In this document: positions 1 through 9,099 of the stretch, one piece after another
Layout of the letters: each line of letters starts with the position of its first letter
Position numbering within the stretch: the stretch's first letter is position 1
Assembly: GCA_019358975.1 (NCBI GenBank)
Contig: JAHHIL010000018.1
Span: forward strand, 33,952-97,951
Direction of reading: 5' to 3'
DNA from: Trichocoleus desertorum ATA4-8-CV12
GTDB lineage: Bacteria > Cyanobacteriota > Cyanobacteriia > FACHB-46
DNA length: 64,000 nt
The notes under the pieces: generated by a model
The model's database searches: none
The model's input: only the letters and a program-made list of their open reading frames with translations
What the model was told of the DNA's origin: nothing
Position numbers and translations under genes: made by a program

Positions 1-345
1 GACACCCCGCGCTCCTCGCGTCAGCCACTCTTCATTCAAGGCCACGAGACGCACAACTTCAGAGACGCCAATTGTGACGATCGCTAGGTAGTCTTCCCGC
101 AGACGCAAGGTAGAAAAGCCAATTAACAAGCCGAGCAAAGCAGCTAGAGCCGCGCCCGCCAAGACGGCAATCACCAGAGGCACTCCCGCTAGGGTTAGCA
201 ACACCGTGGTGTAAGCCCCCACTGTCATGAAGGCAACATGCCCAAAGTTGATCAGACCTGTAAAGCCCCACTGCAAATTCAAGCCCAAGCTAAAGAGGGC
301 ATAGGTTGCAGTGAAAATAATTAACTGAACAATGTAGCCTTCCAT
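1..345 (-). CDS. Branched-chain amino acid ABC transporter permease, LivM type (partial, 5' part only)
   Basis: The first 115 residues of an integral membrane permease; the rest lies beyond the left edge. Read on the minus strand from ATG at 345, it begins MEGYIVQLIIF. It has two hydrophobic segments around residues 3-55, then the LivM-type signature NLQWGFTGLINFGHVAFM, and near residue 88 the stretch LRLREDYLAIVTIGVSEVVRL that is typical of LivM rather than LivH. Such proteins form one half of the membrane channel of a branched-chain or neutral amino acid importer; in cyanobacteria the equivalent is the Nat system. No other transporter genes are visible, so they would lie to the left. The family is secure; the substrate is inferred. 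Confidence 0.85.
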   Translation of the reverse strand, partial: MEGYIVQLIIFTATYALFSLGLNLQWGFTGLINFGHVAFMTVGAYTTVLLTLAGVPLVIAVLAGAALAALLGLLIGFSTLRLREDYLAIVTIGVSEVVRLVALNEEWLTRGARGV

Positions 346-526
346 GCCAAGGGTGACAGCAATAGTAGTGAACAGGAATAGTGGAATAGGTGAGATGGGA
401 GCTGCGCGATCCAGAGATGCTCTAAGTCGTTACCAACACAAGGGTGGGCAGAGCAATCGGATTGTACCGCAGTCCGAGAGCAGACAAGTACGATTTTACC
501 TAGAGCACCGACATGGGAACAGACGC

Positions 527-1273
527 CTAGGAATTGAAATCATCAGGCTGAGCAGTATCAGACGGAGGCATTTCAGCGTTCCCTGCTTGAGCTTTCAACC
601 ATTTTTCATAGAGATCGGGACGGCGATCGCGAGTGCGTTGAATTTGCTGCTCCCACCGCCAGCGATCGATTTCAGCATGATTTCCAGAGCGCAAAACGGT
701 TGGCACCTCCCACTCACGAAAAACGGCGGGTCTTGTATAGTGTGGGTAATCTAACAGGCCCGCTTCAAAGCTTTCTGCCTTCAGAGATTCCTCTTTGCCC
801 ACCGTCCCAGGCAGCAAGCGCACCGTCCCATTCAGCAGTGTGAGCGCCGGGATTTCGCCACAGGTCAGCACAAAATCCCCTAACGACACTTCACGAGTCA
901 CAAGGTTCAAGACTCGCTCATCGACTCCTTCGTAATGACCGCAGATCACCACCAGTTGGTCATAATTAGTGCCTAGTTCCTGAAACATGGCTTGGTTCAT
1001 CGTTTGGCCCTGAGGTGTCATTAAGATCACCTCTCGCCTCGGCAAAACGGGCAGAGACTCCACCGCCGCAAAAATCGGCTCTGGCTTCATCAACATGCCA
1101 ACCCCACCTCCATAGGGCTCGTCATCTACACGCCGATGTTTGTCAGTCGCAAAATCACGCGGATTGGTGAGATAAACCGTAGCAATCTCTTTCGCTAAAG
1201 CCTTGCCCAACAAGCCTGAACTCAGCGGTGACGTAAAGAAGTCAGGAAATAAAGTAACAATGTCAAATCTCAC
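527..1273 (-). CDS. trmD: tRNA (guanine37-N1)-methyltransferase TrmD
   Basis: A 248-residue SPOUT-class methyltransferase that puts the N1-methyl group on G37 of tRNAs reading CNN/GGN codons, preventing frameshifting. The start MRFDIVTLFPDFF and the segment DDEPYGGGVGMLMKPEPIF are TrmD hallmarks. The knotted SAM-binding region follows, with VICGHYEGVDERV at about residues 118-130 and the GDFVLTCGEIPAL loop. Length agrees with the family. The tail after residue about 225 is family-variable. It is divergent from cphB across a 333-bp spacer, and lies 181 bp from the permease start on the same strand, so they could be co-transcribed, though the products are unrelated. Confidence 0.97.
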   Translation of the reverse strand: MRFDIVTLFPDFFTSPLSSGLLGKALAKEIATVYLTNPRDFATDKHRRVDDEPYGGGVGMLMKPEPIFAAVESLPVLPRREVILMTPQGQTMNQAMFQELGTNYDQLVVICGHYEGVDERVLNLVTREVSLGDFVLTCGEIPALTLLNGTVRLLPGTVGKEESLKAESFEAGLLDYPHYTRPAVFREWEVPTVLRSGNHAEIDRWRWEQQIQRTRDRRPDLYEKWLKAQAGNAEMPPSDTAQPDDFNS

Positions 1274-1606
1274 AAAACCCTAACTTTCGAGAGTGCAAAT
1301 CTTACTGAGACTGCCGACTATACCTTGAAACTGGCACATAATTTCTGAACTAGAAAGCCTTGGTATCGCTAGGCATCGCTATTGGTATCGCTCGTTGCTA
1401 GGGCTGACGCTCTAACAGCAGCCGAAAAAAATCAAAAAGACATTTCTGATTTTCTTAAATTATGTTTAAATAAACTGACATTATGCCTATATTAGTTAAG
1501 CTCCAGGGTTAAAACTGCATGGCACTGGATGAACAGAAGCGGCATTCCTATTTCAATCAATCGGTTACTGGAACGTCTGGTTCATTTTATGTCCAGGAGT
1601 AGCGTT
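1274..1606. promoter_or_regulatory. Divergent intergenic region between trmD and cphB
   Basis: It holds no convincing gene. The left part has three near-copies of a TATCGCT-type motif (about 1361-1400). The right part is AT-rich, with an imperfect palindrome GTTTAAATAAAC and a TATATT that could be a -10 element for cphB near 1490. I found no canonical GTAN8TAC site for NtcA here. The ribosome binding site of cphB, AGGAG, lies at 1595-1599. Confidence 0.4.
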
Positions 1607-2458
1607 GTGCCGCAGCTAGAATCTCAACCCCTCAAAGAACAGATGCCTCAGTCCACCAAAACTGCCGTGATGATTATTGGGGGAGCGGAAGACAAAGTCC
1701 ACGGCAAGGAAATTTTGACTTCCTTTTTTCATCGGGCGGGCGGCACAGATGCTCGCATTGCCATCATTCCCTGCGCCTCACGAGAGCCAGCCACAATCGG
1801 CGAACGGTACCGCACTATTTTCGAAGAGATGGGTGCCAAGGCGATTGAGGTCTTAGATATCCGAGAGCGGGAGCAGTGTGAGGATTCCCTTTGGCGCGCC
1901 TTTCTAGAAAGCTGTACGGGCGTGTTCATGACTGGAGGCGATCAACTGCGGCTCTGCGCTCTACTGGCAGACACGGAGTTGATGGCCGAGGTGCGACGAC
2001 GAGCGGTGAGAGGTGACATCACGCTGGCAGGTACGAGTGCTGGGGCAGCGGTCATGGGTCATCACATGATTGCAGGCGGGGGCAGCGGCGAACATCCCAA
2101 TCGATCGCTGGTCGATATGGCCACTGGGCTAGGCATCATCCCAGAAATCATTGTGGATCAGCATTTCCACAATCGCAATCGCATGGCCCGACTGATGAGT
2201 GCGATCGCGGCTTACCCGGCTAAGCTGGGCATCGGTATTGACGAGGATACTTGTGCTCTGTTTGAGGGAGATGGCTTACTGCACGTCCTGGGCAAAGGCT
2301 CGGTTACTGTCGTTGATCCCGCTGATCTAAGCTACACCAACCAACCCAATGCCGAGGCTACCGATCCGCTGAGCATTCACAACTTGCGAGTCCATATTCT
2401 CAGCTATGGCGATCGTTACCATCTTCACCAGCGTCGGATCATGGCCCGCGAGCCATAG
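1607..2458 (+). CDS. cphB: Cyanophycinase CphB
   Basis: Cyanophycinase, a serine exopeptidase of family S51 that cuts cyanophycin (multi-L-arginyl-poly-L-aspartate) into beta-Asp-Arg dipeptides in the cytoplasm. The nucleophile motif GTSAGAAVMGHHMIAGGGSG is intact, with the probable catalytic Ser at residue 144; DQHFHNRNRMARL and GIGIDEDTCALF are also typical. I place the start at GTG 1607 because AGGAG sits 7 nt upstream and the protein then begins MPQLESQPLKEQMPQ, like other cyanobacterial CphB proteins; this gives 283 residues. An upstream in-frame ATG (1529) would add an unconserved 26 residues. cphA follows on the same strand after about 600 bp. Confidence 0.96.
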   Translation: MPQLESQPLKEQMPQSTKTAVMIIGGAEDKVHGKEILTSFFHRAGGTDARIAIIPCASREPATIGERYRTIFEEMGAKAIEVLDIREREQCEDSLWRAFLESCTGVFMTGGDQLRLCALLADTELMAEVRRRAVRGDITLAGTSAGAAVMGHHMIAGGGSGEHPNRSLVDMATGLGIIPEIIVDQHFHNRNRMARLMSAIAAYPAKLGIGIDEDTCALFEGDGLLHVLGKGSVTVVDPADLSYTNQPNAEATDPLSIHNLRVHILSYGDRYHLHQRRIMAREP

Positions 2459-3054
2459 AATGCGCTCTAGAGAGCTCTGACTTAATGCTGATTTTAGAGC
2501 AACTTCAGCCTCGATTTGTCATACCCGAAGGTAGTCTCAGCTCCTCTACACTTCCCCTAGTATTGACTTAATGCCAACCAGCAGCTCTAAGACTTTTTTA
2601 ACTAAAACTGTTCAGCATGAGCAGTCTCGTAGGATCTCAAAGTTCGAAACTGCAAAACAACCACCACAAAGTCAGAGACTAATCTTTGGCTCATTTCGCC
2701 GTGTTGATTGTTTTTTTGTAAGTGTTGATATGCTGATTTTATTGAGTAAACCCCAGAAGTTTTGCCCACACAGCAGTTGCTCTGTTTCTACCTCCAAAGA
2801 TCAAGCCCAAAACGATCAAGGTGGTTCAGGCGATCGCTGCTACGCTGTTTTTGAAGCTTGCCTCTAACCTGCTGATCTCTAATTTTTTGTAATTGATGCT
2901 AGCAGTGATTGTAGTTTGTCGAGCATCAAACTGTTCCTGGTAAACAATTTGAGGTTTATTGAAGCGAGAAACTGGATAGTTGCTTCTCAAGAATCACCTC
3001 AGCTCGTGATTGCATCTGCGTCCTCCCCACCCCCGAACACCCTCGGATAGCTTT
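2459..3054. other. cphB-cphA intergenic spacer (596 bp)
   Basis: I see no convincing gene. A 98-codon ORF (2571-2867) lacks a ribosome binding site and any recognisable domain, and I reject it. The spacer is AT-rich near 2700-2760 and 2880-2960. A GTAN8TAG sequence at 2889-2902 differs by one base from the NtcA consensus, but I see no well-placed -10 element. The length suggests that cphA has its own promoter in addition to any read-through from cphB. Confidence 0.4.
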
Positions 3055-5814
3055 ATGAAAATACTCAAGATCCAGACATTACGCGGCCCTAATTACTGGA
3101 GCATTCGTCGTCATAAGCTGGTCGTGATGCGTTTAGATTTGGAGGATCTGGCAGACAAGCCTTCCCACCAAATCTCCGGGTTTTATGAGGGGTTAGTGGC
3201 GGCGTTACCTAGCTTAGACGAGCACTTCTGCTCACCGGGGTGTCGAGGCGGATTCCTGAGCCGAGTCCGGGAAGGCACCATGATGGGACATATCGTGGAA
3301 CATGTAGCTCTGGAGCTGCAAGTGCTAGCGGGTATGACAGTAGGCTTTGGCCGTACTCGTGAGACTGCCACTCCTGGAACTTACCAAGTTGTAATCGAGT
3401 ATTTAGATGAGCAAGCAGGTCGGTATGCCGCCAGAGCAGCGGTGCGCCTGTGCCAAAGCCTGGTTGAAACGGGTAGCTATCCTCAGGCCGAGCTAGAGCA
3501 AGACCTGCAAGATTTGCGAACTTATTGGGCCGATGCTTCGTTAGGCCCCAGCACCGAGTCTTTGGTGCATGAAGCAGAAGCTAGAGGCATTCCTTGGCTC
3601 CAGATCGCCGCTCGTTCCATGATTCAACTAGGATATGGAGCGCATCAGAAACGGATTCAAGCGACCTTAAGCGATCGCACTGGCATTCTAGGGGTAGAAC
3701 TGGCTAGCGATAAAGAAAGTACCAAGCAAATTCTCCACGAATCCGGCGTACCTGTGCCACGAGGCATTGTAATTAGCTATCTAGATGAGCTGGAGGAGGC
3801 CATAAAGCAAGTGGGTGGCTTTCCCATTGTGATCAAGCCTCTAGATGGCAATCATGGGCGTGGCATTACGCTCAATATCGACTCTTGGAAAATGGCCGAA
3901 GACGCCTATGATGCCGCGAAGGAAGTGTCGCGATCGCTGATTATAGAGCGCTATTACACAGGGCAAGATCACCGCGTGTTGGTGGTGAATGGCAAGCTAG
4001 TCGCAGTAGCTGAACGAGTCCCCGCTCATGTGATTGGGGATGGCCGCTCCACCATCGAAGAGTTAATTGAGTGGACGAACCAAGACCCCCAACGGGGTGA
4101 AGGTCATGACAACGTTCTGACTAAAATTACGGTCGATCGGACCACTTGGAAGCTCCTAGATCACCAAGGCTACACCCTGCAAACCATCCTACCCCTTGGA
4201 GAAATTTGCTATCTCAGGGCCACCGCCAACCTCAGCACAGGCGGGATCGCGATCGATCGCACCGATGATATTCACCCAGAAAACATTTGGCTGGCACAAC
4301 GAGTTGCCAAAATCATCAACCTCGATATCGCTGGTATCGATATTGTCACCTCCGATATTTCTCGCCCCCTCCGCGAAACGGGGGGTGTAGTAGTTGAAGT
4401 CAATGCCGCTCCTGGCTTCCGGATGCACGTTTCTCCTAGTCAAGGCATTCCCCGGAACGTGTCGGAGTCGGTGATCAATATGCTGTTCCCCTCTGGAACC
4501 CCCAGCCGCATTCCCATCATTGCGATCACGGGCACCAATGGCAAAACTACCACTACACGCCTGATTGCCCACATCTTCAAGCAAACTCAGCGCGTCGTCG
4601 GTTACACCACTACCGATGGCATCTATATCGGTGACTACATGGTAGAAAAAGGAGACACCACTGGACCGCAAAGCGCCCAGCTAATTCTCCGAGATCCCAC
4701 TGTAGAAGTAGCAGTCCTAGAATCGGCACGTGGTGGTATCTTGCGCTCTGGTCTAGGGTTTGATGCCTGCGATATTGGGGTGGTTCTCAATGTTGCGGCT
4801 GACCACATGGGTCTAGGAGACATCAACACCCTCGACGATATGGCGCGAGTGAAAAGCGTGGTAGCAGAATCCGCCATGCCCAACGGCTACGCGGTGCTAA
4901 ATGCAGATGACCCGTTAGTGGCAGCGATGGCCCGCAATGTCAGAGCCCAAGTGGCTTACTTTGCCATGAATCCTGACAACGAAATTGTCCGGGCTCACGC
5001 GCAACAAGGAGGATTAGCAGCCGTTTATGAAAATGGCTATCTATCGATTCTCAAGGGTGACTGGACGCTGCGGATCGAGCAAGCCATCCATGTACCGCTG
5101 ACAATGGGGGGACGTGCTCCGTTCATGATTGCCAATGCCCTTGCGGCTAGCGTGGCAGCCTTTGCACATGGCGTCAGAATTGAAGACATTCGAGCTGCCC
5201 TAATGAGCTTCCAAGCTTCAGCCGACCAGACCCCTGGACGCATGAATTTGTTCGACTTGGGCCACTACCACGCCTTAGTAGACTATGCTCACAATCCCGC
5301 TAGCTACGAAGCATTGGGCGGCTTTGTCAAGAATTGGACAGGAGAGCGGATTGGCGTCGTGGGGGGGCCCGGCGATCGCCGCAATGAGGATTTTGTCACC
5401 CTGGGCAGACTCGCAGCGGATATGTTCGATCGCGTCATTGTCAAGGAAGACGACGATACCAGAGGGCGGAGTAGAGGCGAAGCTGCTGAATGGATTTGCC
5501 GAGGTTTGGAAGCTGCAAGCCAAAGATGCCCCCACGAAATCATTCTGGACGAAACGAAAGCCATTAACTCGGCTCTCGATCGCGCTACGCCTGGTAGCTT
5601 AGTGGTGATTTTGCCGGAAAGTGTAACTCGTGCTATTCAGTTGATTGAAGCGCGTAATCCTGTCGGCCACACGACAGCGCCCCAAACGCCAACTCAGAAC
5701 GGCTCAAGTACATTGATCTCCAATGGGCAAACTGTCAATTCAGCTCCAGTTGAGGTCAATCACTCTAACTCAGGCCCAACTCAAACAGAATCTCAGTCTG
5801 CTTACACGTTCTAG
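3055..5814 (+). CDS. cphA: Cyanophycin synthetase CphA
   Basis: Cyanophycin synthetase, which builds the nitrogen reserve polymer by adding Asp to the backbone and Arg to each Asp side chain, using ATP at two sites. From ATG 3055 the protein has 919 residues and begins MKILKIQTLRGPNYWSIRR, the normal CphA N-terminus; an upstream TTG (3010) would add 15 unconserved residues. Order of parts: N-terminal domain (1-160), ATP-grasp domain (about 210-480; FPIVIKPLDGNHGRGI, EVNAAPGFRMH), then the Mur-ligase-like domain with P-loop GTNGKTTTTR at about 493-502 and DYAHNPASYEALGGFV near 742-757. The last 45 or so residues are a Ser/Thr/Asn/Gln-rich tail. A strong terminator follows 27 bp after the stop. 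Confidence 0.98.
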   Translation: MKILKIQTLRGPNYWSIRRHKLVVMRLDLEDLADKPSHQISGFYEGLVAALPSLDEHFCSPGCRGGFLSRVREGTMMGHIVEHVALELQVLAGMTVGFGRTRETATPGTYQVVIEYLDEQAGRYAARAAVRLCQSLVETGSYPQAELEQDLQDLRTYWADASLGPSTESLVHEAEARGIPWLQIAARSMIQLGYGAHQKRIQATLSDRTGILGVELASDKESTKQILHESGVPVPRGIVISYLDELEEAIKQVGGFPIVIKPLDGNHGRGITLNIDSWKMAEDAYDAAKEVSRSLIIERYYTGQDHRVLVVNGKLVAVAERVPAHVIGDGRSTIEELIEWTNQDPQRGEGHDNVLTKITVDRTTWKLLDHQGYTLQTILPLGEICYLRATANLSTGGIAIDRTDDIHPENIWLAQRVAKIINLDIAGIDIVTSDISRPLRETGGVVVEVNAAPGFRMHVSPSQGIPRNVSESVINMLFPSGTPSRIPIIAITGTNGKTTTTRLIAHIFKQTQRVVGYTTTDGIYIGDYMVEKGDTTGPQSAQLILRDPTVEVAVLESARGGILRSGLGFDACDIGVVLNVAADHMGLGDINTLDDMARVKSVVAESAMPNGYAVLNADDPLVAAMARNVRAQVAYFAMNPDNEIVRAHAQQGGLAAVYENGYLSILKGDWTLRIEQAIHVPLTMGGRAPFMIANALAASVAAFAHGVRIEDIRAALMSFQASADQTPGRMNLFDLGHYHALVDYAHNPASYEALGGFVKNWTGERIGVVGGPGDRRNEDFVTLGRLAADMFDRVIVKEDDDTRGRSRGEAAEWICRGLEAASQRCPHEIILDETKAINSALDRATPGSLVVILPESVTRAIQLIEARNPVGHTTAPQTPTQNGSSTLISNGQTVNSAPVEVNHSNSGPTQTESQSAYTF

Positions 5815-5841
5815 AGTTTCCAGTTTCCCCGGAGAGAGGTT

Positions 5842-5890
5842 AAACGCATTTAGACAGTTTTAGATGAGCTGCCTAAATGCGTTTTGTTTT
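5842..5890 (+). terminator. Intrinsic terminator of cphA
   Basis: A 12-bp perfect stem pairs 5842-5853 (AAACGCATTTAG) with 5873-5884 (CTAAATGCGTTT), extended inward by CAG/CTG, and is followed by a T-rich tract (TTTTGTTTTTG). It lies just after the cphA stop and separates it from the convergent tatA. Confidence 0.9.
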
Positions 5891-5931
5891 TGCTTTGAGA
5901 TATTAAGGTTGGTTTGGACAATTTGGGCTGC

Positions 5932-6108
5932 TTAGTCCGGGTCTAGCTCAGTGGCATCCTTATCCGCGTCTGGTTTCTGGACTTCTTCCTTAAACCCTCG
6001 CAGCGTTTTACCTAAAGCACTACCCAACTCAGGAATTTTCTTGGGACCAAAAATTACAATCGCCGCGATCGCAATAATCGCTACTTCGGGCCATCCTAAA
6101 CCAAACAT
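5932..6108 (-). CDS. tatA: Sec-independent protein translocase TatA/E (58 aa)
   Basis: A short gene that length filters easily miss. Read on the minus strand from ATG 6108 it encodes 58 residues starting MFGLGWPEVAIIAIAAIVIF. The parts are those of TatA: a short periplasmic N-terminus, one membrane helix (about 8-20), the FGPKKIPELG hinge, an amphipathic helix GSALGKTLRGFKEEV, and an acidic tail. AGGAG lies 6 nt before the ATG. TatA oligomers form the pore that exports folded twin-arginine substrates across the thylakoid and plasma membranes. The solute-binding lipoprotein at 50604-51809 has an RR-type signal and could be such a substrate (inference). The gene is convergent with cphA. Confidence 0.95.
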   Translation of the reverse strand: MFGLGWPEVAIIAIAAIVIFGPKKIPELGSALGKTLRGFKEEVQKPDADKDATELDPD

Positions 6109-6164
6109 AGCTCTCTCCTATCAACCAGGCTTCACTCAATCTTTTGCACGAATCTGTTGAAGTG

Positions 6165-6290
6165 CCGCAGGCTAAAGCCTGGGACTATTAGAACTAAGCC
6201 TACCTTCGCAGGCTATAAAAACTTTTTTAGGAATGAGACCGCGCAGGCAGTCTTTGTTTTTGTAGCCGCGACTTCAGTCGTTAGGCATTC
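6165..6290. repeat. Intergenic palindromic repeats
   Basis: The tatA-kinase spacer carries short perfect inverted repeats: CAGGCTAAAGCCTG (6168-6181) and CGACTTCAGTCG (6269-6280), with other GCAGGC motifs between. This looks like the small dispersed palindromic elements common in cyanobacterial spacers. No coding potential is seen. There is no second copy in this window to prove dispersal. Confidence 0.5.
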
Positions 6291-6384
6291 TCATTAACTA
6301 TAGACGGGAGGTATCCCTACTTCGCAAGTCTCGTGATTCTCTATCGGTTACTGAATAAACGAGTCTGTGATGGCAACTTTTAAT

Positions 6385-7560
6385 TTAGGCTTTGGTGAGT
6401 GGCATTTTAAGCCAGGTACTCAATTCATAGGCCAACCAATCTAATTCGGCTGCGTTAAGGGATTGCGGCTCGCCCAATTCATACTGCTGAGAACCCACTG
6501 CGATCGCTAGCTTCGGTGTATCACCTGATTTTGTGTAGGTCACGTTACGGATGTCTTGTCTGCGTCCCACTTGAGGCCGTCCCTTTGCTAGCCCCAACCG
6601 CTTTTGAGCCAGCGTAATTTCTTGGGCATCGATCCGCAAGCGAATTTGACCGAATAAAGCTGGAATGGTAGCTTCCCACGAATTAGCATTTTTGTTGAGC
6701 ATCACTTTACTACCAGCAGGTTGAGTGACCACTGCCGCTGCTGCAGTGCGAGTTTGGCCTTGTTCCAGAGCTTGTAAAGCCGCCTGAGCCGAAGCAAGCC
6801 GCCGCTCTAAGCTAGATTCGGTCATCCAACTGAGCCAATCCGCAAAGGCTGGACTCAGATCAGCCACTTGGCCAAAATCAATCCGAGAACCCCGGCGGGG
6901 CAGGCTAGAAGGATGAGTGCCCGTCACCAAGGTGATCAGAGTTGCCCCCAAGCTGTAAAGGTCGGAAGCCGCGATCGCTCTGCCACTAAATTGCTCTGGC
7001 GGCATATAGCCGTAAGTGCCCACCACCGTAAACGTAGTATTCTCCTCTGCTGTGGCAGTCCTAACTGAACCAAAATCCACTAAATAAACCTGAATCGGGC
7101 GATCGCCAGAGGTATCAGTGAGCAGAATATTTTTCGGCTTGATATCCCGGTGAATCACGGGTGGCTGCTGACCATGCAGGTAAATCAAAATTTCTAGCAG
7201 CGCCCTGGCAATTTGTTTCGCTTGCCCTTCAGTAAAAGTTTTGCCGTTTTGGAGCAACGCTTCTAAAGATTTGCCATCCACATAGGTTTGGATCAAAGCA
7301 AAGCCTTTGCCATTGCGGAGGTTTAGCTCAAAAGAATTGAGGTATTGCGGAATTGCCGGGTGCGAGAGGTTCTTCAGCGTATCAGCTTCGCGCTCAAATA
7401 ACTTCAGGTCATCCCATTCGGTTTCATTGTCAAAGGACAGCAGCTTGATCACCACAAAGCGCCGAGTTTGCAAGTCCTTCGCCAGGAGGGTTCGTCGCCC
7501 TGAGTTCTTGCCCAGTTGCTTTTGGATCTCGTAGCGATCGCCTAAAACTGGATTTGGCAT
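6385..7560 (-). CDS. Serine/threonine protein kinase (Hanks type)
   Basis: A 391-residue soluble eukaryotic-type kinase. The catalytic domain covers about residues 10-270, with Lys39 (VVIK), Glu58, the catalytic loop HRDIKPKNIL (137-146), DFG (162-164) and a PPE motif (187-189) in place of APE; all key residues are present. The region after residue 280 is a separate globular domain of unknown role with no membrane helix, so it is probably cytoplasmic. GGAAG precedes the ATG. It is divergent from pcyA across 113 bp. The substrate cannot be inferred. Confidence 0.93.
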   Translation of the reverse strand: MPNPVLGDRYEIQKQLGKNSGRRTLLAKDLQTRRFVVIKLLSFDNETEWDDLKLFEREADTLKNLSHPAIPQYLNSFELNLRNGKGFALIQTYVDGKSLEALLQNGKTFTEGQAKQIARALLEILIYLHGQQPPVIHRDIKPKNILLTDTSGDRPIQVYLVDFGSVRTATAEENTTFTVVGTYGYMPPEQFSGRAIAASDLYSLGATLITLVTGTHPSSLPRRGSRIDFGQVADLSPAFADWLSWMTESSLERRLASAQAALQALEQGQTRTAAAAVVTQPAGSKVMLNKNANSWEATIPALFGQIRLRIDAQEITLAQKRLGLAKGRPQVGRRQDIRNVTYTKSGDTPKLAIAVGSQQYELGEPQSLNAAELDWLAYELSTWLKMPLTKA

Positions 7561-7673
7561 TTTCTTCCGCCGTTACTGCCCCTTAGAGATTCTTATAGCT
7601 CTGAATTCATGCCCAAAGCAAGCTGATATTCTGAACCTACATAAGCATTCTTTAACAACTTCCAGTTTTCACC

Positions 7674-8408
7674 ATGTCAGCGACCTCAACCCCCTCCCTC
7701 CGCGAGCAGCAACACCCCCTGATTCGTCAGCTAGCCGATGCGATCGAATCTGTTTGGCAACGACATTTAGACTTGTCTCCCTACCCTTTCCCGGCTGAGT
7801 TGGGGTATGTCGAAGGGCGGCTAGAAGGAGAAAAGCTGGTGATCGAAAACCGCTGCTACCAAACCCCCCAGTTTCGCAAGTTGCACCTAGAATTGGCGCG
7901 GGTCGGCAGCAATCTCGATATTTTGCATTGCGTTATGTTCCCTCGCACTAACTACGCCTTACCGATGTTCGGCACCGATTTAGTAGGAGGCCGAGGGCAA
8001 ATTAGTGCCGCGATCGCAGATTTATCGCCGTTAAATGCCGATCGGACTCTGTCAGGGGCATATCGCAGCGCCTTGTCAGCCCTACCCAATCCTGAGTTTT
8101 CCCAAGCCCGCGCGTTGCCAGACTGGGGAGATATTTTTTCAGATTTTTGTCTATTTATTCGTCCGGGCAGCGTCGAAGAAGAACAGCAATTTCTGCAACG
8201 AGTTGAAGGCTTTTTAACCGTTCACTGCCAACAGGCGATCGCGGCCACCCCGGTTACTTCAGAGCAAGAAACCGAAATTCTCCAAGCTCAGCGCTACTAT
8301 TGCACCAAGCAACAGCAGAACGACAAAACTCGCCGCGTCCTCGAAAAAGCTTTTGGCGTAGATTGGGCAGACTATTACATGACCACTGTCTTGTTTGACT
8401 GCGCCTAA
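7674..8408 (+). CDS. pcyA: Phycocyanobilin:ferredoxin oxidoreductase PcyA
   Basis: PcyA reduces biliverdin IX-alpha by four electrons from ferredoxin to give phycocyanobilin, the phycobilisome and phytochrome chromophore. The protein has 244 residues, as expected. The catalytic residues defined in the Synechocystis enzyme (Glu76, His88, Asp105) are all present here three positions earlier: Glu73 in LHLELARV, His85 in [10 protein letters not shown] and Asp102 in [10 protein letters not shown]. The C-terminal segment [19 protein letters not shown] is also characteristic. It lies downstream of and divergent to the kinase. A MITE-like element follows the stop after 28 bp. Confidence 0.98.
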   Translation: MSATSTPSLREQQHPLIRQLADAIESVWQRHLDLSPYPFPAELGYVEGRLEGEKLVIENRCYQTPQFRKLHLELARVGSNLDILHCVMFPRTNYALPMFGTDLVGGRGQISAAIADLSPLNADRTLSGAYRSALSALPNPEFSQARALPDWGDIFSDFCLFIRPGSVEEEQQFLQRVEGFLTVHCQQAIAATPVTSEQETEILQAQRYYCTKQQQNDKTRRVLEKAFGVDWADYYMTTVLFDCA

Positions 8409-8436
8409 GCCCTAGTTTTTGCAATTTTCAAACTTA

Positions 8437-8539
8437 TATAGCAATCCTAAATAGATTGGAAACAGGGGGATGGGGGCGAAGCCTCCACGCAAGGGTTTTA
8501 CCCCTGCACCCCATTGAAGAATCAAAAAGGATTGCTATA
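8437..8539. mobile_element. MITE-like element with 12-bp terminal inverted repeats
   Basis: A 103-bp segment bounded by perfect inverted repeats TATAGCAATCCT (8437-8448) and AGGATTGCTATA (8528-8539). The interior is noncoding and G-rich then C-rich, so the transcript could fold into a long hairpin. The size and TIRs fit a miniature inverted-repeat element. No clear target duplication beyond TA is seen, and no other copy occurs in the window. Confidence 0.55.
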
Positions 8540-8558
8540 GATAGGCACAGAAGGGGCA

Positions 8559-9083
8559 GTGGAGCTGCGATCGCTAAAAGGAGATACCGCTGTGCTACCA
8601 GGCAACCAGTCGCATGCTTGGCAATTTGATGCCAATGATACCTATGTGCCTATCGCCCATGACGGAGCCGTAGTTGGATTTTGTAAACCCAGCTATGCAG
8701 CTCAAATTGTAATAGCTATGAACCGGGAGGATCGCGTACGCCAAGCTTTGTATTTGGCTTGCTACGACCTAGTGAGTCGTGCGGGGGGTCATAACAGCCA
8801 GATTGATGACTTGGTGCAGAAATATCTGAATAGAACCGAACCACCCAAATGCGGAACCGCCTTAATTGCAGTTCTCCTAAGGCATCGCCAAGCCGAACTG
8901 GATCTAAATGACGATGAATTCACTCGTTTTTGTGACTCCTATCGGCTTTCACCCAAAGAGTTAAAGCAGATTTGGCTCGGTCACGACATTGAGCAAAAGC
9001 ATCTGGGGCCTTTAGCTCGAATTTTGGGTCAGTCAATTGACCAAGTGATTGAAGCTTGGAAAGGGTCAGACGAGGAGTTGTAA
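8559..9083 (+). CDS. Unknown protein, cytoplasmic
   Basis: I do not recognise the family. From GTG 8559 (preceded by AAGGGG) it encodes 174 residues with no membrane segment, signal peptide or cofactor motif. The N-terminal 50 residues look beta-rich; from MNREDRVRQALYLACYDLVSR (residue 54) onward it is predicted helical, and the last part (SPKELKQIWLGHDI to QSIDQVIEAWKG) resembles small helical DNA- or protein-binding folds, though I cannot assign it. ATG at 8718 is an alternative start. The codon use, with intact reading frame to 9083, supports a real gene. It is convergent with devC, 16 bp away. Confidence 0.7.
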   Translation: MELRSLKGDTAVLPGNQSHAWQFDANDTYVPIAHDGAVVGFCKPSYAAQIVIAMNREDRVRQALYLACYDLVSRAGGHNSQIDDLVQKYLNRTEPPKCGTALIAVLLRHRQAELDLNDDEFTRFCDSYRLSPKELKQIWLGHDIEQKHLGPLARILGQSIDQVIEAWKGSDEEL

Positions 9084-9099
9084 GTGATTTAGGCAGGCA

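Noticed and set aside
344..754. 136-codon plus-strand ORF opposite the trmD 3' end
   Set aside because: It is antisense to a secure TrmD and has no homology that I recognise.
2571..2867. 98-codon plus-strand ORF between cphB and cphA
   Set aside because: No ribosome binding site, odd composition and no recognisable family; probably chance in a long spacer.
2889..2902. GTAN8TAG as an NtcA site upstream of cphA
   Set aside because: One base off consensus and no TAN3T box at the correct distance; too weak to list as a site.
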